The translations under genes were made by a program, and so were the position numbers. A model generated the notes under the pieces. That model searched no databases. It had not been told where the DNA came from and saw only the letters and a program-made list of their open reading frames with translations. Shown piece by piece: positions 25,425 through 33,813 of a stretch of 64,000 nt of DNA (its first letter is position 1; the number at the start of each line of letters is the position of its first letter). The stretch lies in assembly GCA_017406955.1 (NCBI GenBank), contig JAFQXM010000012.1, positions 62,001 through 126,000 on the forward strand. Reading direction: 5' to 3'. This DNA comes from Bacilli bacterium. Its GTDB lineage: Bacteria > Bacillota_I > Bacilli_A > RF39 > UBA660.

Positions 25425-25752
25425 CAATTTCATTTTCTGTTGTTTTTTCCTCATCATTATCTTTATTTTCTACTGTATTATTAACTTCCTTAACGGCATT
25501 AAGTAAATTTTCTTGAAATTCTTTTCCTTCTTCATCCTCATATCCAATAAAAGAAACTTCTGCTATCTGATCTTTGTTAAAGACATATACCTCGTCAGAA
25601 GAAATTACTCCTTCAGGGTATAAACAACCACAATAGTCATAAACTTCATCAGGTGACTCATCAGATATAGTATAAAACCCTGTAACCATTAATTTTTTTT
25701 CTCCACCTTCTAGTAACACTACTGAACCAATTGGTAAAAGTTTCGTATTCAT
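25414..25752 (-). CDS. DUF4176-family protein (type VII secretion associated)
   Basis: A 112-aa protein whose N-terminal 75 residues (LLPIGSVVLLEGGEKKLMVTGFY, CGCLYPEGV, FNKDQIAEVSFIGYED) match DUF4176. This family is almost always encoded in WXG100/T7SS loci of Firmicutes and has no assigned activity. The C-terminal third is a low-complexity Glu/Asn tail. It is the last gene of the five-gene operon, 16 nt after the coiled-coil gene. Confidence 0.75.
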   Translation of the reverse strand: MNTKLLPIGSVVLLEGGEKKLMVTGFYTISDESPDEVYDYCGCLYPEGVISSDEVYVFNKDQIAEVSFIGYEDEEGKEFQENLLNAVKEVNNTVENKDNDEEKTTENEIERL

Positions 25753-25768
25753 TTTAGTATCCCTCTTT

Positions 25769-27025
25769 CTATTCTAATTCTTCATCAAAATCATCTTGAT
25801 AATCATCTTCTATTCTTATTTCTTCATCTTCATCTAACGATAAATTATTACTGTCATCATTAACTTTAATAGTGTCACCATCTACAGATAAATGATCTTC
25901 TTTTTTAGATCCTGCACTATACTTCTCTTCTGAATAATTATCTTCACCATTACTATCATCACTATAAGAATAATCAACATCATCAGAATCATTTTCATCA
26001 TATTCTTCAGTATTATAATTATCTTTATTTTTATTTTTGATATATCTTACTCCTGCAAAACCTGCAGCTCCTGCGGCACCTACTCCTAAAATAGCTGGAA
26101 CAACATTAGTTTTACGTTTAGGACTTGATGTATCATCACCAGAGTCTCCTTCACCTATTGTTATTGCTTCTTCATCTTCTGTAGTTAAATCAGTACCTGA
26201 TTCTGTATCTGACTCTCCAGTTCCAGTTGCTGGACTTTGGTATGAGTTTCCTTCAGTATTACTAGATTCTTCACCTGAACTTTCAGTACTTCCAGTATCA
26301 GAAGATGTATCATTACTAGCATATTCATCATTACTAGATTGTTCGTTTGAAGCTTGTTGTTGTGCCTCAGCATTCTTTTGATTTATTTCATCTTTTAGTT
26401 CATTTATTTCTGCATCTTTGCTTTTAATAGCCTCATCCTTAGCTGCAATCTGTTTGTCTTTAGCTTCAGATTGTGATTTTTGATTTTGTATTTCTTTATC
26501 TTTTTCTTCAATCTCTTTATCTTGATCTGATATAGTTGATTTTTGTTCACTATCTCGTTTTACTAACGTTTCATAACTTTCTTTTGGGATAACTGAACTA
26601 TATACTAAATATTTTACATCGCGTTTAACTTTTTTAGCCCCAGTCTTTCCTGCCATTCCAAGAATAATTTCTCTTTGATAATAGCTATATCCTAATTTTG
26701 CTAATTTTTTTCTAATTTCCTTTGCTGTTTTACCATATTTATTCTTCTTTACTTTAGCTGCTATTTTCTTATATCTATCAGAATTTTCAAATCCATTTTT
26801 AGCATCTTCTAATAAATAATATAACAATTTTATTCTTCTATTTAGTCTTTGTAAAGAATCTGCATAATCTTTAATATCATTATTTCTAATATCACTATAT
26901 CTATTAGCTTTTAATACATTATTCATTTGTAGATATTCATCTTTAGTAACTCTAGAATTATACAGAGTTTTTAATTCATTAATTGAATGTTGTACTTTAT
27001 CATACTTAATAATTGTTTGTCCCAT
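25769..27025 (-). CDS. coiled-coil, Ser/Asp-rich single-pass membrane protein of the WXG100 locus
   Basis: A 418-aa protein with three zones. A basic helical N-terminal domain (1-165) resembles a long WXG-like helical hairpin. Next come a heptad-rich coiled coil (about 165-215) and a Ser/Thr/Glu/Gly low-complexity linker. A Gly/Ala-rich transmembrane segment (VVPAILGVGAAGAAGFAGVRYI, about 305-325) and an Asp/Glu/Tyr-rich tail close the protein. There is no signal peptide. The architecture suggests a T7SS substrate or a membrane-spanning accessory. I do not recognise a named family. Confidence 0.55.
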   Translation of the reverse strand: MGQTIIKYDKVQHSINELKTLYNSRVTKDEYLQMNNVLKANRYSDIRNNDIKDYADSLQRLNRRIKLLYYLLEDAKNGFENSDRYKKIAAKVKKNKYGKTAKEIRKKLAKLGYSYYQREIILGMAGKTGAKKVKRDVKYLVYSSVIPKESYETLVKRDSEQKSTISDQDKEIEEKDKEIQNQKSQSEAKDKQIAAKDEAIKSKDAEINELKDEINQKNAEAQQQASNEQSSNDEYASNDTSSDTGSTESSGEESSNTEGNSYQSPATGTGESDTESGTDLTTEDEEAITIGEGDSGDDTSSPKRKTNVVPAILGVGAAGAAGFAGVRYIKNKNKDNYNTEEYDENDSDDVDYSYSDDSNGEDNYSEEKYSAGSKKEDHLSVDGDTIKVNDDSNNLSLDEDEEIRIEDDYQDDFDEELE

Positions 27026-27033
27026 ATCAACAC

Positions 27034-27507
27034 CTACCCTGTCTCTGCTATCCTCTGATTTGTTCTAGTTATTTCATTAGTTACTTTCTTGTATTCAGAT
27101 TTTGAATAAGATTTACCTGCATCTTTTCTAGATTTAAAAGAAGCCTCCATCTCTTTCAATACTTTTAATCTTTTCTTTAATGTTTCTCGTTTTATTTTCT
27201 TCTTTATTTTTTTTCTATATTGCATTAAATGGCCCAAATTATGATAAAGTTTTACTACTGGCTTAGTTGTTATACCTTTACCATCAACTAATACACTACT
27301 ACTATTTAATCCATAATTTTTTTGTTCGTCATTTATTACTTTTAAAACTCTATTATAATATTTTTTTAACCTATCATCAGTATCTTTTATTTTAAGATAT
27401 ATATCGTTATTAGATTTAACTATAGCTCTTTTAGCTTTTCCTTTAGCTTCGTTAACACCAGAAAAATCTACAACATCTTCTACTTTAGATTTATATGTCC
27501 ACTCCAT
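27034..27507 (-). CDS. basic helical protein of the WXG100 locus
   Basis: A 157-aa, Lys/Arg-rich, mostly helical protein (MEWTYKSKVEDVVDFSGV at the start; KKIKKKIKRETLKKRLKVLK in the middle). No motif is recognised. It lies between the WXG100 genes and the coiled-coil membrane protein, with 8 nt to the latter. A strong hairpin separates it from the WXG100 pair, so it may be expressed at a lower level. It could be a chaperone or a substrate of the same system. Confidence 0.5.
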   Translation of the reverse strand: MEWTYKSKVEDVVDFSGVNEAKGKAKRAIVKSNNDIYLKIKDTDDRLKKYYNRVLKVINDEQKNYGLNSSSVLVDGKGITTKPVVKLYHNLGHLMQYRKKIKKKIKRETLKKRLKVLKEMEASFKSRKDAGKSYSKSEYKKVTNEITRTNQRIAETG

Positions 27508-27527
27508 TATAATATCTCCTTTCTACA

Positions 27528-27589
27528 TGCAAAATATTGTAAATAAAAGAATTTTTCTTCTATTTACAATATATTGCATATCGCAATAT
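27528..27589 (-). promoter_or_regulatory. mutually exclusive hairpins inside the WXG100 operon
   Basis: A ~23-bp imperfect hairpin (27528-27578, arms TGCAATATATTGTAAATA and TATTTACAATATTTTGCA) overlaps a short upstream one (ATATTGC/GCAATAT, 27571-27589), sharing the ATATTGCA segment. Only one can form at a time. This could be an attenuator, a processing site or a stability element. Confidence 0.6.
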
Positions 27590-27592
27590 ATA

Positions 27593-27877
27593 TTAGCTAT
27601 TTTCAACATGATAAAATGTATCAAGTGCAAGTCCAAGATTTTTTTGTGTTACATTAAATTCAGCAATATATTTTGGAAAACTATTACTTGAAAATTTATT
27701 CCAATCAGCCATAAAACTACTTGAACTTTCAGAATTCCAAACATTATCATTATTTACATTTGCCTTAATTAAATCATCTGCTGCATTTAATGTGTTTTGT
27801 AATTTAGTTTTTAAACTATCTATTTCAGCCATTGTTTGTTTTGCTTTACCAAAATCAAATGTTGCGCCTGTAGCCAT
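27593..27877 (-). CDS. WXG100-family protein
   Basis: A 94-aa helical-hairpin protein of the ESAT-6/WXG100 superfamily. The turn between helices contains VWNSESSSSFMADW (about 46-59), a variant of the W-x-G motif. Length and helix pattern fit secreted T7SS dimers. An AAAGGAG site precedes the ATG. Together with the gene upstream it likely forms a heterodimer exported by a YukA/EssC-type ATPase encoded outside this window. Confidence 0.78.
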   Translation of the reverse strand: MATGATFDFGKAKQTMAEIDSLKTKLQNTLNAADDLIKANVNNDNVWNSESSSSFMADWNKFSSNSFPKYIAEFNVTQKNLGLALDTFYHVENS

Positions 27878-27901
27878 GAAATCACTCCTTTTATATCTAT
27901 A

Positions 27902-28210
27902 TTAATTAATACTTCCTAGTATTTGATTTTCAGCTTGTTTATAATCATCTCTTTGATCAAGTATTGAATTTTTAAATCTTTCCATATATCTAGTTCCATC
28001 TTCTAAATGTGGTTGAATTCTAGCAAATTTTTCTTTAAAAGCTTGATATGTAGCTCCTCCTGTACTATCATCATTCCAATATGTATGTAATTCTGTTACT
28101 TTCGCATCCAATTCACTAATAACTCTAGTATAATCTTGTTTTATTCTTTCAATTTCATTTGCTAATTCTTCCATCTTAGTTTTATTATAACTTGTACTAT
28201 TATTATTCAA
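27902..28210 (-). CDS. WXG100-family protein, TTG start likely
   Basis: About 102 aa. Two amphipathic helices flank YWNDDSTGGATYQAFKEKF, the WXG-type turn. The longest frame opens with an ATG whose first codons are themselves the ribosome site (GGAGGTG), so translation more likely begins at the TTG 8 nt after it. First gene of the operon, preceded by a SigA-like promoter and a leader that can form an AAGAATAT/ATATTCTT stem. Confidence 0.78.
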   Translation of the reverse strand: MNNNSTSYNKTKMEELANEIERIKQDYTRVISELDAKVTELHTYWNDDSTGGATYQAFKEKFARIQPHLEDGTRYMERFKNSILDQRDDYKQAENQILGSIN

Positions 28211-28279
28211 TGCATTCACCTCCATTCATATTTTTAAGAATATTACTTACTAACATCCCTTCTATATTCTTATAAATTA

Positions 28280-28307
28280 ATTATATCATATTTTATTTTA
28301 TAATCAA
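28280..28307 (-). promoter_or_regulatory. promoter of the WXG100 operon
   Basis: TTGATT, 16-nt spacer, TATAAT on the minus strand. The shared upstream gap (28226-28464) also holds two inverted repeats, about 28312-28335 and 28340-28359. No gene is seen in that gap. Confidence 0.6.
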
Positions 28308-28464
28308 TAATTTTACATAACATAAATGTAAAACAATTCAAGTAATTGCTTGATTACTTTACATAATAATTAACAATAAGCATATATTTATATAGGTATT
28401 TATAAACACATTTACATAAATTATGAATAACTTATATTAGATAAGATAAAAAGGTGGAGATATA

Positions 28465-28824
28465 ATGACTAATAATTGTATTACTAATTTATTAAAATTA
28501 ATATGTCTACTTCAAAATAATTCTATAATTAATTCATGTAAAAAAAATTGTACTAAACCATATTTAGGCAGTATATCAAATACTTTATATAATACTAGAC
28601 CTATTAATATTTATAATAAGAATGGCTCTTTATTTACAACAAATTATAATGGTAGTAATATTTCTTTATTTAGAATAAAAGAAATAAAAAATAATTGTGC
28701 AATATTGACACCATTAATAAATAATGAAGGAACACTTGAAGCAACTACTAATAATATTAATATTAATACTAATTGCATATGTGCAATTAGATGCCTAAAT
28801 GATGTTTACATTAATAATTTATAG
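28465..28824 (+). CDS. CotY/CotZ/ExsY-family spore coat protein, divergent copy
   Basis: A 119-aa protein sharing the family layout with its neighbour: a KPYLGSISNTLYNTRPI motif near residue 37, ISLFRIKEI, and a C-terminal CICAIRCLNDV. CotY/CotZ/ExsY proteins build the disulfide-linked crust or exosporium basal layer. This copy has about seven Cys and is richer in Asn. A GGTGGAG site precedes the ATG. It is followed after 14 nt by the better-conserved copy. Confidence 0.75.
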   Translation: MTNNCITNLLKLICLLQNNSIINSCKKNCTKPYLGSISNTLYNTRPINIYNKNGSLFTTNYNGSNISLFRIKEIKNNCAILTPLINNEGTLEATTNNININTNCICAIRCLNDVYINNL

Positions 28825-28838
28825 AAAGGAGGTAAAAT

Positions 28839-29243
28839 ATGAACTGTTCAGATAATAGAGATGATTGTAACTGTTTCACAGATATATTAAAAACTATTCT
28901 AATATTACAAAAGAAGAATGCATGCATAGATAATAATACAGGCTGTGATAGACCATTTTTAGGACCAAACTCAACAAATAGTATTTATAATACTAGACCT
29001 GTTACATTATATAATTGCTGTACAGGAGAACCATGGAGCTTCCCTTACACAGTAGGAGAAACAACTGGAGACACAACCATATTCAGAGTTGAATCATTAG
29101 ATGATTGCTGCTGCACAATTAGATTATTATATCCTGGTACAGAAGAAGGAACTTTCCTTAATACAAATCAATTTGTAACAATTAACCTAAACTGTGTAGG
29201 AGCAATAACATGTCTATCTGATACTTTTGTTGAATTAGGATAA
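28839..29243 (+). CDS. CotY/CotZ/ExsY-family spore coat protein
   Basis: A 134-aa, Cys-rich structural protein. The family motifs are clear: CDRPFLGPNSTNSIYNTRPVTLY, TTIFRVESLDDCCCTIRLL, and NLNCVGAITCLSDTF at the C-terminus. These are the landmarks of ExsY and CotZ, which self-assemble into two-dimensional crystalline layers on the spore surface. An AAAGGAGG site precedes the ATG. It forms an operon with the divergent copy upstream and ends at a symmetrical terminator. Confidence 0.87.
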   Translation: MNCSDNRDDCNCFTDILKTILILQKKNACIDNNTGCDRPFLGPNSTNSIYNTRPVTLYNCCTGEPWSFPYTVGETTGDTTIFRVESLDDCCCTIRLLYPGTEEGTFLNTNQFVTINLNCVGAITCLSDTFVELG

Positions 29244-29244
29244 A

Positions 29245-29272
29245 ATAATCCACCATTGGTGGATTTTATTTT
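29245..29272. terminator. bidirectional terminator after the CotY/CotZ pair
   Basis: AATCCACC/GGTGGATT with a 3-nt loop and T-rich flanks on both sides. Confidence 0.85.
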
Positions 29273-29547
29273 ATTATAATGTTATTTATATCTTCAATTT
29301 TTATTACATCATTATCAAGTGTAAATATATTTCTTTTAGTTCTAGTAACTATACTAGTATCATATACTTTATCATTAGTTTCTATTATTACTGGTATATT
29401 ATATGAATAACCAACTCCCGTAAATATTTTATCAAGTGTATTTTTAACTGAAAATATATTATCCTTATTATTAACATAAGTTATCCTTTTATTATTATTA
29501 ATATTTTTATTAATATTATTCTGATATATTTTAGGTAATTTTTTCAT
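29266..29547 (-). CDS. small protein convergent with the CotY/CotZ pair
   Basis: A 93-aa protein with an Asn/Lys-rich N-terminus and a compact C-terminal beta-like domain (GYSYNIPVIIETNDKVYDTSIVTR, then IFTLDNDVIKIEDINNIIIK). Such an Sm-like or CotO-like end is seen in some coat proteins, but I cannot assign it. A CATAAAATA -10-like element of SigE/SigK form lies upstream, without a clear -35. Proximity suggests a spore role. Confidence 0.5.
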   Translation of the reverse strand: MKKLPKIYQNNINKNINNNKRITYVNNKDNIFSVKNTLDKIFTGVGYSYNIPVIIETNDKVYDTSIVTRTKRNIFTLDNDVIKIEDINNIIIK

Positions 29548-29632
29548 AAAACTTCTCTCCTTTAAATATTTTATGATTTTTAGATATAAAAATTACCTAT
29601 TTTTGGTATAATATATAGCAAGGAGATAATTT

Positions 29633-30757
29633 ATGATAAAAAAAATAAACTTGAAAATTTTAATACCTATTTGCTTACTTGCATTAATTAGTATTATTAC
29701 TATATATTGTGCATCTAATTATACATCAAAAAGTCTTGGTAATCTAGCTTTAAAACAAACACTTTGGTATATAGTAGGTATAGGTTTAGTAGCACTATTA
29801 ATGAAATTTAAAAATGAATATTTATATAGACATACTACATTTCTATATGTATTAGGAAATATACTATTATTAGGATTATTATTCTTTGCAGAACCAATAA
29901 ATAATAGTAAGTGTTGGTATGTAATACCTGGTATTGGTAGTTTTCAACCTAGTGAATTTATGAAAATATTTATAATGTTAATGCTAGCTAAAATGATACA
30001 TAATTTTAGAAGTGATTATAAAAATCCAACTATTAAAGAAGAAGGAATATTTATATTAAAAACTTTAGGTGTAGTATTAATTCCATCAATACTAACTTTT
30101 ATGCAACCTGATACTGGATCAGTTATTATATATTTAATTATCTATATATCAATGATGTTTATATCTGGAATTAGATTACGTTGGTTCTTATTTGCATTTT
30201 TAATTTTATTTTCTATATTAGGTATATTATTAAGTCTATATTTTCTTCAATAAAAATTATTTATAAAATTATTTGGAACAGACCTATATTATAGGCTAGA
30301 TAGAATATTTGATTGGAGAACAGGATCTGGATTACAATTAGAAAACGCTAAAGCCGCCATTGGATCTGCTGGATTATTTGGTTATGGATTTAATAAAACA
30401 CCAATATACTTCCCAGAAGCATCCACTGATTTTATATTTGCAATATTTGCATCAAACTTTGGTTTTCTAGGAATAATAATATTTTTAGGTATAACAATAT
30501 ATTTAGATATTAATATTATAAAATTAGCTCAAAGAAAAATAACAGATACTGATAAATATATACTAATAGGTATAGTATCTATGTTATTATTTCAACAAAT
30601 ACAAAATATTGGTATGACTATTGGAGTATTCCCAATAACAGGAATTACTCTTCCATTTATAAGTTATGGAGGAAGTAGTTTACTCTCATATATGTTAATA
30701 GTAGGAATAATACTAAATATATCCATGGAAAAAAATAGAAGATATAAGTATAAATAG
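29633..30757 (+). pseudogene. FtsW/RodA/SpoVE-family gene interrupted by an in-frame TAA
   Basis: The first 206 codons encode an SEDS protein (FQPSEFMK, FMQPDTGSVI) and end at TAA (30251-30253). The same frame then stays open to TAG at 30755-30757 and encodes the rest of the family: LYYRLDRIFDWRTGSG, GLFGYGFNKTPIYFPEASTDF and LPFISYGGSSLLSYM. Joined length is about 374 aa, normal for the family. The second half has no start codon with a ribosome site. So one nonsense change separates this from an intact gene; a sequencing error, recent mutation or read-through are the options. Its location next to coat genes hints at a SpoVE-like sporulation role. Confidence 0.8.
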
Positions 30758-30783
30758 AATGAGAAAACTCATTCTATTTTTTT
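30752..30783. terminator. bidirectional terminator
   Basis: A 12-bp stem AAATAGAATGAG/CTCATTCTATTT with a 4-nt loop, between convergent genes. Confidence 0.9.
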
Positions 30784-31781
30784 TCAAGTACCTCTTCATA
30801 AACTTGTTTTAACTCCGAACCTACTTTATTTAAGTTTCTTTCTTGTGCCACTTTATAAGCATTATTACCAAGTTGTGGTAATTCTTTATTAACTATTTTT
30901 CTTATTTTTTCTTCAAATTCACTTAAACTACTAGCTTTATAAACATTTACTCCTTCTTCTAACCAATCTTTAAAAACTGGTATATTTCTAATAACTGATG
31001 TTTTTTTACAGGCACAAGCTTCTATTATAGGAATACCTTCCGTTTCTTCATGAGTAGGAAATAAGAAAATATCACATCCCCACATAGCTTTTTTTATATT
31101 TTCTCTACTTACATAGCCTGCAAATATTAAGTTTGGTAATTTTGTTTTAACTGCTTTTTTTACTTTTTGTGGTGCGATCGCTAAAGAACTATGTCCAAAC
31201 CAAATAAACTTATATTCTGGCATTTTTTTTGCTAGTTTTACAAAATCTATAATACCTTTTCTTTCAATATATAATCCAATACCAATAATTACTTTATCAT
31301 TACTCTTTAATCCATATTTACTTCGAAATTCTTTTTTAAAACCTGCTTCGTTCTTAAAATAATCTAATTCAATACCATTAGATATAGAATATATTTTTCT
31401 TTTAATACCATATCTTGTAAGTACACGTTTTGAATATGGTGTTGGAGTAATAATTACATCTCCTAAACTATAACACTTAATTAACCATTTTTTAAAAATT
31501 GGTGATATATGTTCACTAAGAATAAAACTTTTCTTAAAATCTTCTTCCGTAGAATGTGCATGATATACTACTTTTTTACCAGCCTTTTTTGCTTTTTTAG
31601 CCAACTTATATGATTTAGGACCATAATAATTTAAATGTAAAATATCATAATCCTTACTTTTTATATCAGAAGTATATTTAACTCCAACAGCTCTAAGAGC
31701 TTTTTTTTGATGTCTAATAGCCTTCCCTAATCCACTCTTAGAAAATAATTTTTCTCCTTCAGTATAAAGCAAAACTTTCAT
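30774..31781 (-). CDS. GT4-family glycosyltransferase, probably glycolipid-forming
   Basis: A 335-aa GT-B retaining glycosyltransferase. Features are an N-terminal GLGKAIRHQKKAL acceptor loop, DILHLNYYGPKS, YHAHSTEED, ISNGIELDYF, the GIGLYIERKGIIDFVKLA donor-domain start, and the E-x7-E motif EETEGIPIIEACACKK. It resembles the diacylglycerol glucosyltransferases of Mollicutes and streptococci, so membrane glycolipid or lipoteichoic anchor synthesis is a reasonable role. The very basic surface (many Lys) fits membrane binding. It is a single-gene unit. Confidence 0.78.
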   Translation of the reverse strand: MKVLLYTEGEKLFSKSGLGKAIRHQKKALRAVGVKYTSDIKSKDYDILHLNYYGPKSYKLAKKAKKAGKKVVYHAHSTEEDFKKSFILSEHISPIFKKWLIKCYSLGDVIITPTPYSKRVLTRYGIKRKIYSISNGIELDYFKNEAGFKKEFRSKYGLKSNDKVIIGIGLYIERKGIIDFVKLAKKMPEYKFIWFGHSSLAIAPQKVKKAVKTKLPNLIFAGYVSRENIKKAMWGCDIFLFPTHEETEGIPIIEACACKKTSVIRNIPVFKDWLEEGVNVYKASSLSEFEEKIRKIVNKELPQLGNNAYKVAQERNLNKVGSELKQVYEEVLEKK

Positions 31782-31875
31782 TTATATCCCTCCAGTAGTT
31801 TATTTATACATAAATGCAAACAGATAAATTAACTATTACTCATTTTATCATAGTATCTATATATTGTTTAGCATT

Positions 31876-32565
31876 TTATTTAAATTTACTATCTATTTTT
31901 ATAGTATCTTTTAATTTAATATAAGAAAACATAAACATATTTATAATAAAGATAAAAAAGATTATTATAAATATATGTGAAGTTCTCATACAGCAATAAT
32001 CGTAAATACCATGTAGTATAACTGGTATAAATATACTTTTTAGTTTATTAACACTTTCTAATTTATATTTTTTACTTTTACTATAATACTTAGCCATACT
32101 TAAGTAATAACCCATAAATATCGCAAAACAAGTATGTCCAGGTATCGCAATTAATCCTCTATAAATACCTACTGATATTTGACCTTCACTAATAATATAA
32201 ATTATATTTTCTACTACTGAAAAACCTAAAGCTATAAATACAGAGTAAACTATTATATCATAAAACTCATCAAACTCTTTATTATTATATCCTAATTTAT
32301 ATAAGAAAGACCATTTGAATAATTCTTCTAAAAAAGCTACAAATATAAACACATAAATAAATAACTCCATAGTATTAAGTTTACTTATTTCAATATTTAA
32401 AGGAATTATTCTATAAAAAATAATAAGTAATACAGAAGATAAAATACCTAATAGAAAGAACTTTAAAAGTAATAGTTTTGGTTCTCTATGTTTATCTTTT
32501 CTATATATATAACTACCTATTAATATAATAGGTAATATAGCAATAAATAATAATACTATTCTCAT
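31876..32565 (-). CDS. PrsW-family intramembrane metalloprotease
   Basis: A 229-aa protein with about seven hydrophobic segments. The family signatures are in order: FLEELFKWS (EExxxK, about 78-85), FSVVENIIY (ENxxY) and IPGHTCFAIFMGYY (the GH motif), then ILHGIYDY. PrsW proteases start regulated proteolysis of anti-sigma factors such as RsiW. No anti-sigma factor is adjacent. It lies 9 nt downstream of the OapA-like gene, probably co-transcribed. Confidence 0.82.
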   Translation of the reverse strand: MRIVLLFIAILPIILIGSYIYRKDKHREPKLLLLKFFLLGILSSVLLIIFYRIIPLNIEISKLNTMELFIYVFIFVAFLEELFKWSFLYKLGYNNKEFDEFYDIIVYSVFIALGFSVVENIIYIISEGQISVGIYRGLIAIPGHTCFAIFMGYYLSMAKYYSKSKKYKLESVNKLKSIFIPVILHGIYDYCCMRTSHIFIIIFFIFIINMFMFSYIKLKDTIKIDSKFK

Positions 32566-32573
32566 AACTCCTC

Positions 32574-33173
32574 CTATTTACATTTATAAAATATTGATAC
32601 TACTTTAGAAAATTCATATAAAATAATATTACTCTTATTAATAGCAAAACTCTTACCTAATGCTTTTCCCCCTATAGTTAAACTAGATATAATACCTGTT
32701 ACTATTAAAGTAGTTATTAGTATATCAAAAGAATAATCCTTTACAAGTATTGTTGTAATGGCTATACCAGAAGCTCCTGAAACTACCCCACATATATCAC
32801 CTACTACATCACAACAAAAACTAGATACTTTATCTGCATTTTTCTTAAACTTTACCGCAACATTTGCACTCTTAACTTTTCTAGAACTCATAGAATGAAA
32901 AACAGACTCATCACCAGCAGTTACAGATACACCTATAATATCAAATATTATTCCTAAAAATATAAATAATAAAGTTATTATTATACTTACAATAAGAGTA
33001 GATTTTTTTATACTTATTTCCGATATAAATGATAAAAATATCGATAACATAAAAGAGATTAATAAAATAGTTCGAATCCATCTCCAATTAACTAATTCTT
33101 TTTTACCCTTTCTCCTAGTTTGTATTCTTAAATTTCTTAATTCATTATTCTTACTTTTTTCCCTTCTGTTCAT
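32574..33173 (-). CDS. oapA: OapA-like membrane protein (OLE RNA partner)
   Basis: A 199-aa protein with an Arg/Lys-rich cytoplasmic N-terminus (NRREKSKNNELRNLRIQTRR), then four membrane segments at about 32-53, 58-84, 122-142 and 148-170. The conserved middle, DIIGVSVTAGDESVFHSMSS followed by DVVGDICGVVSGASG, resembles the OapA family, which has weak similarity to CNNM/CorB Mg2+ transporters. OapA binds OLE RNA at the membrane in Alkalihalobacillus. Here the ~600-nt RNA gene lies 0.6 kb upstream in the same direction. The start overlaps the Cys-rich gene by 23 nt. Identification is from recalled family features, not a search. Confidence 0.65.
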   Translation of the reverse strand: MNRREKSKNNELRNLRIQTRRKGKKELVNWRWIRTILLISFMLSIFLSFISEISIKKSTLIVSIIITLLFIFLGIIFDIIGVSVTAGDESVFHSMSSRKVKSANVAVKFKKNADKVSSFCCDVVGDICGVVSGASGIAITTILVKDYSFDILITTLIVTGIISSLTIGGKALGKSFAINKSNIILYEFSKVVSIFYKCK

Positions 33174-33756
33174 ATTTTTTCTCCTTAATTAAAATTATAG
33201 TATTAATTATAAATCTAAAAAACATTCTCAAAGAACCAATTATCAAAGTTCCTGTATATAAGTCATATAAAACTTGTTTTTCAGTAGAAAAATAATCTGT
33301 TTGTAATATAATTCTTTGTCTCATATTTAATAATTTTAAGATCTTTATATCATTAAATTTTAATGGTTTGCATTTTTTTCTTCCTATACCACAAACAAAT
33401 AATTTACAAGCCAAATTTTTAGTAGTACAACCCTTATTAGATTGATAAACACATAATCCACAGCAACCATTTATTCTTTTACTGTTATTTAGCCATTGTG
33501 ATTTGCACTGGCAATTTTTAAATTCACAAAGATCTATTCCTCTATAATACTGATCCACTTCATCACAAGCAACATCAATAATATATTCTAATCTTTTTTT
33601 TCTACTTTTTATATTAAGAGCATCTACTATTGGTTTAACATTATATTTATCATTTTCTATTTCAAATTTTGTGAATTTAAATATAAATGTTCTATAAATA
33701 CGTAATAATTTATAAAATCTATTTAAGTCTTTTTTATTTTTAATATTTATAAACAT
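33151..33756 (-). CDS. Cys-rich membrane-associated protein next to OLE-like RNA
   Basis: A 201-aa protein of unknown family. The centre (about 75-130) has a dense Cys cluster: LCEFKNCQCKSQW, GCCGLCVY, GCTTKNLACKLFVCG and KKCK, about 13 Cys in 60 residues. That is enough for an Fe-S cluster or several zinc sites. A hydrophobic C-terminal segment (IIGSLRMFFRFIINTIILI) may anchor it. It lies between the large RNA and the OapA-like gene, overlapping the latter by 23 nt, so it is probably part of the same functional unit. Confidence 0.6.
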   Translation of the reverse strand: MFINIKNKKDLNRFYKLLRIYRTFIFKFTKFEIENDKYNVKPIVDALNIKSRKKRLEYIIDVACDEVDQYYRGIDLCEFKNCQCKSQWLNNSKRINGCCGLCVYQSNKGCTTKNLACKLFVCGIGRKKCKPLKFNDIKILKLLNMRQRIILQTDYFSTEKQVLYDLYTGTLIIGSLRMFFRFIINTIILIKEKKYEQKGKK

Positions 33757-33786
33757 AACATACTCCCTACTTTGTTATTATATCAC

Positions 33787-33813
33787 AAAAAAAGACAAAG
33801 GTTAACTTTGTCT
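33787..33813 (-). terminator. terminator of the large non-coding RNA
   Basis: AGACAAAG/CTTTGTCT stem with a 5-nt loop and seven T on the minus strand. Confidence 0.88.

Noticed and set aside
28381-28464. SigK promoter for the CotY/CotZ operon
   Set aside because: CATAAATTA is present at the -10 position, but no AC lies 16 or 17 nt upstream, so I do not list it.
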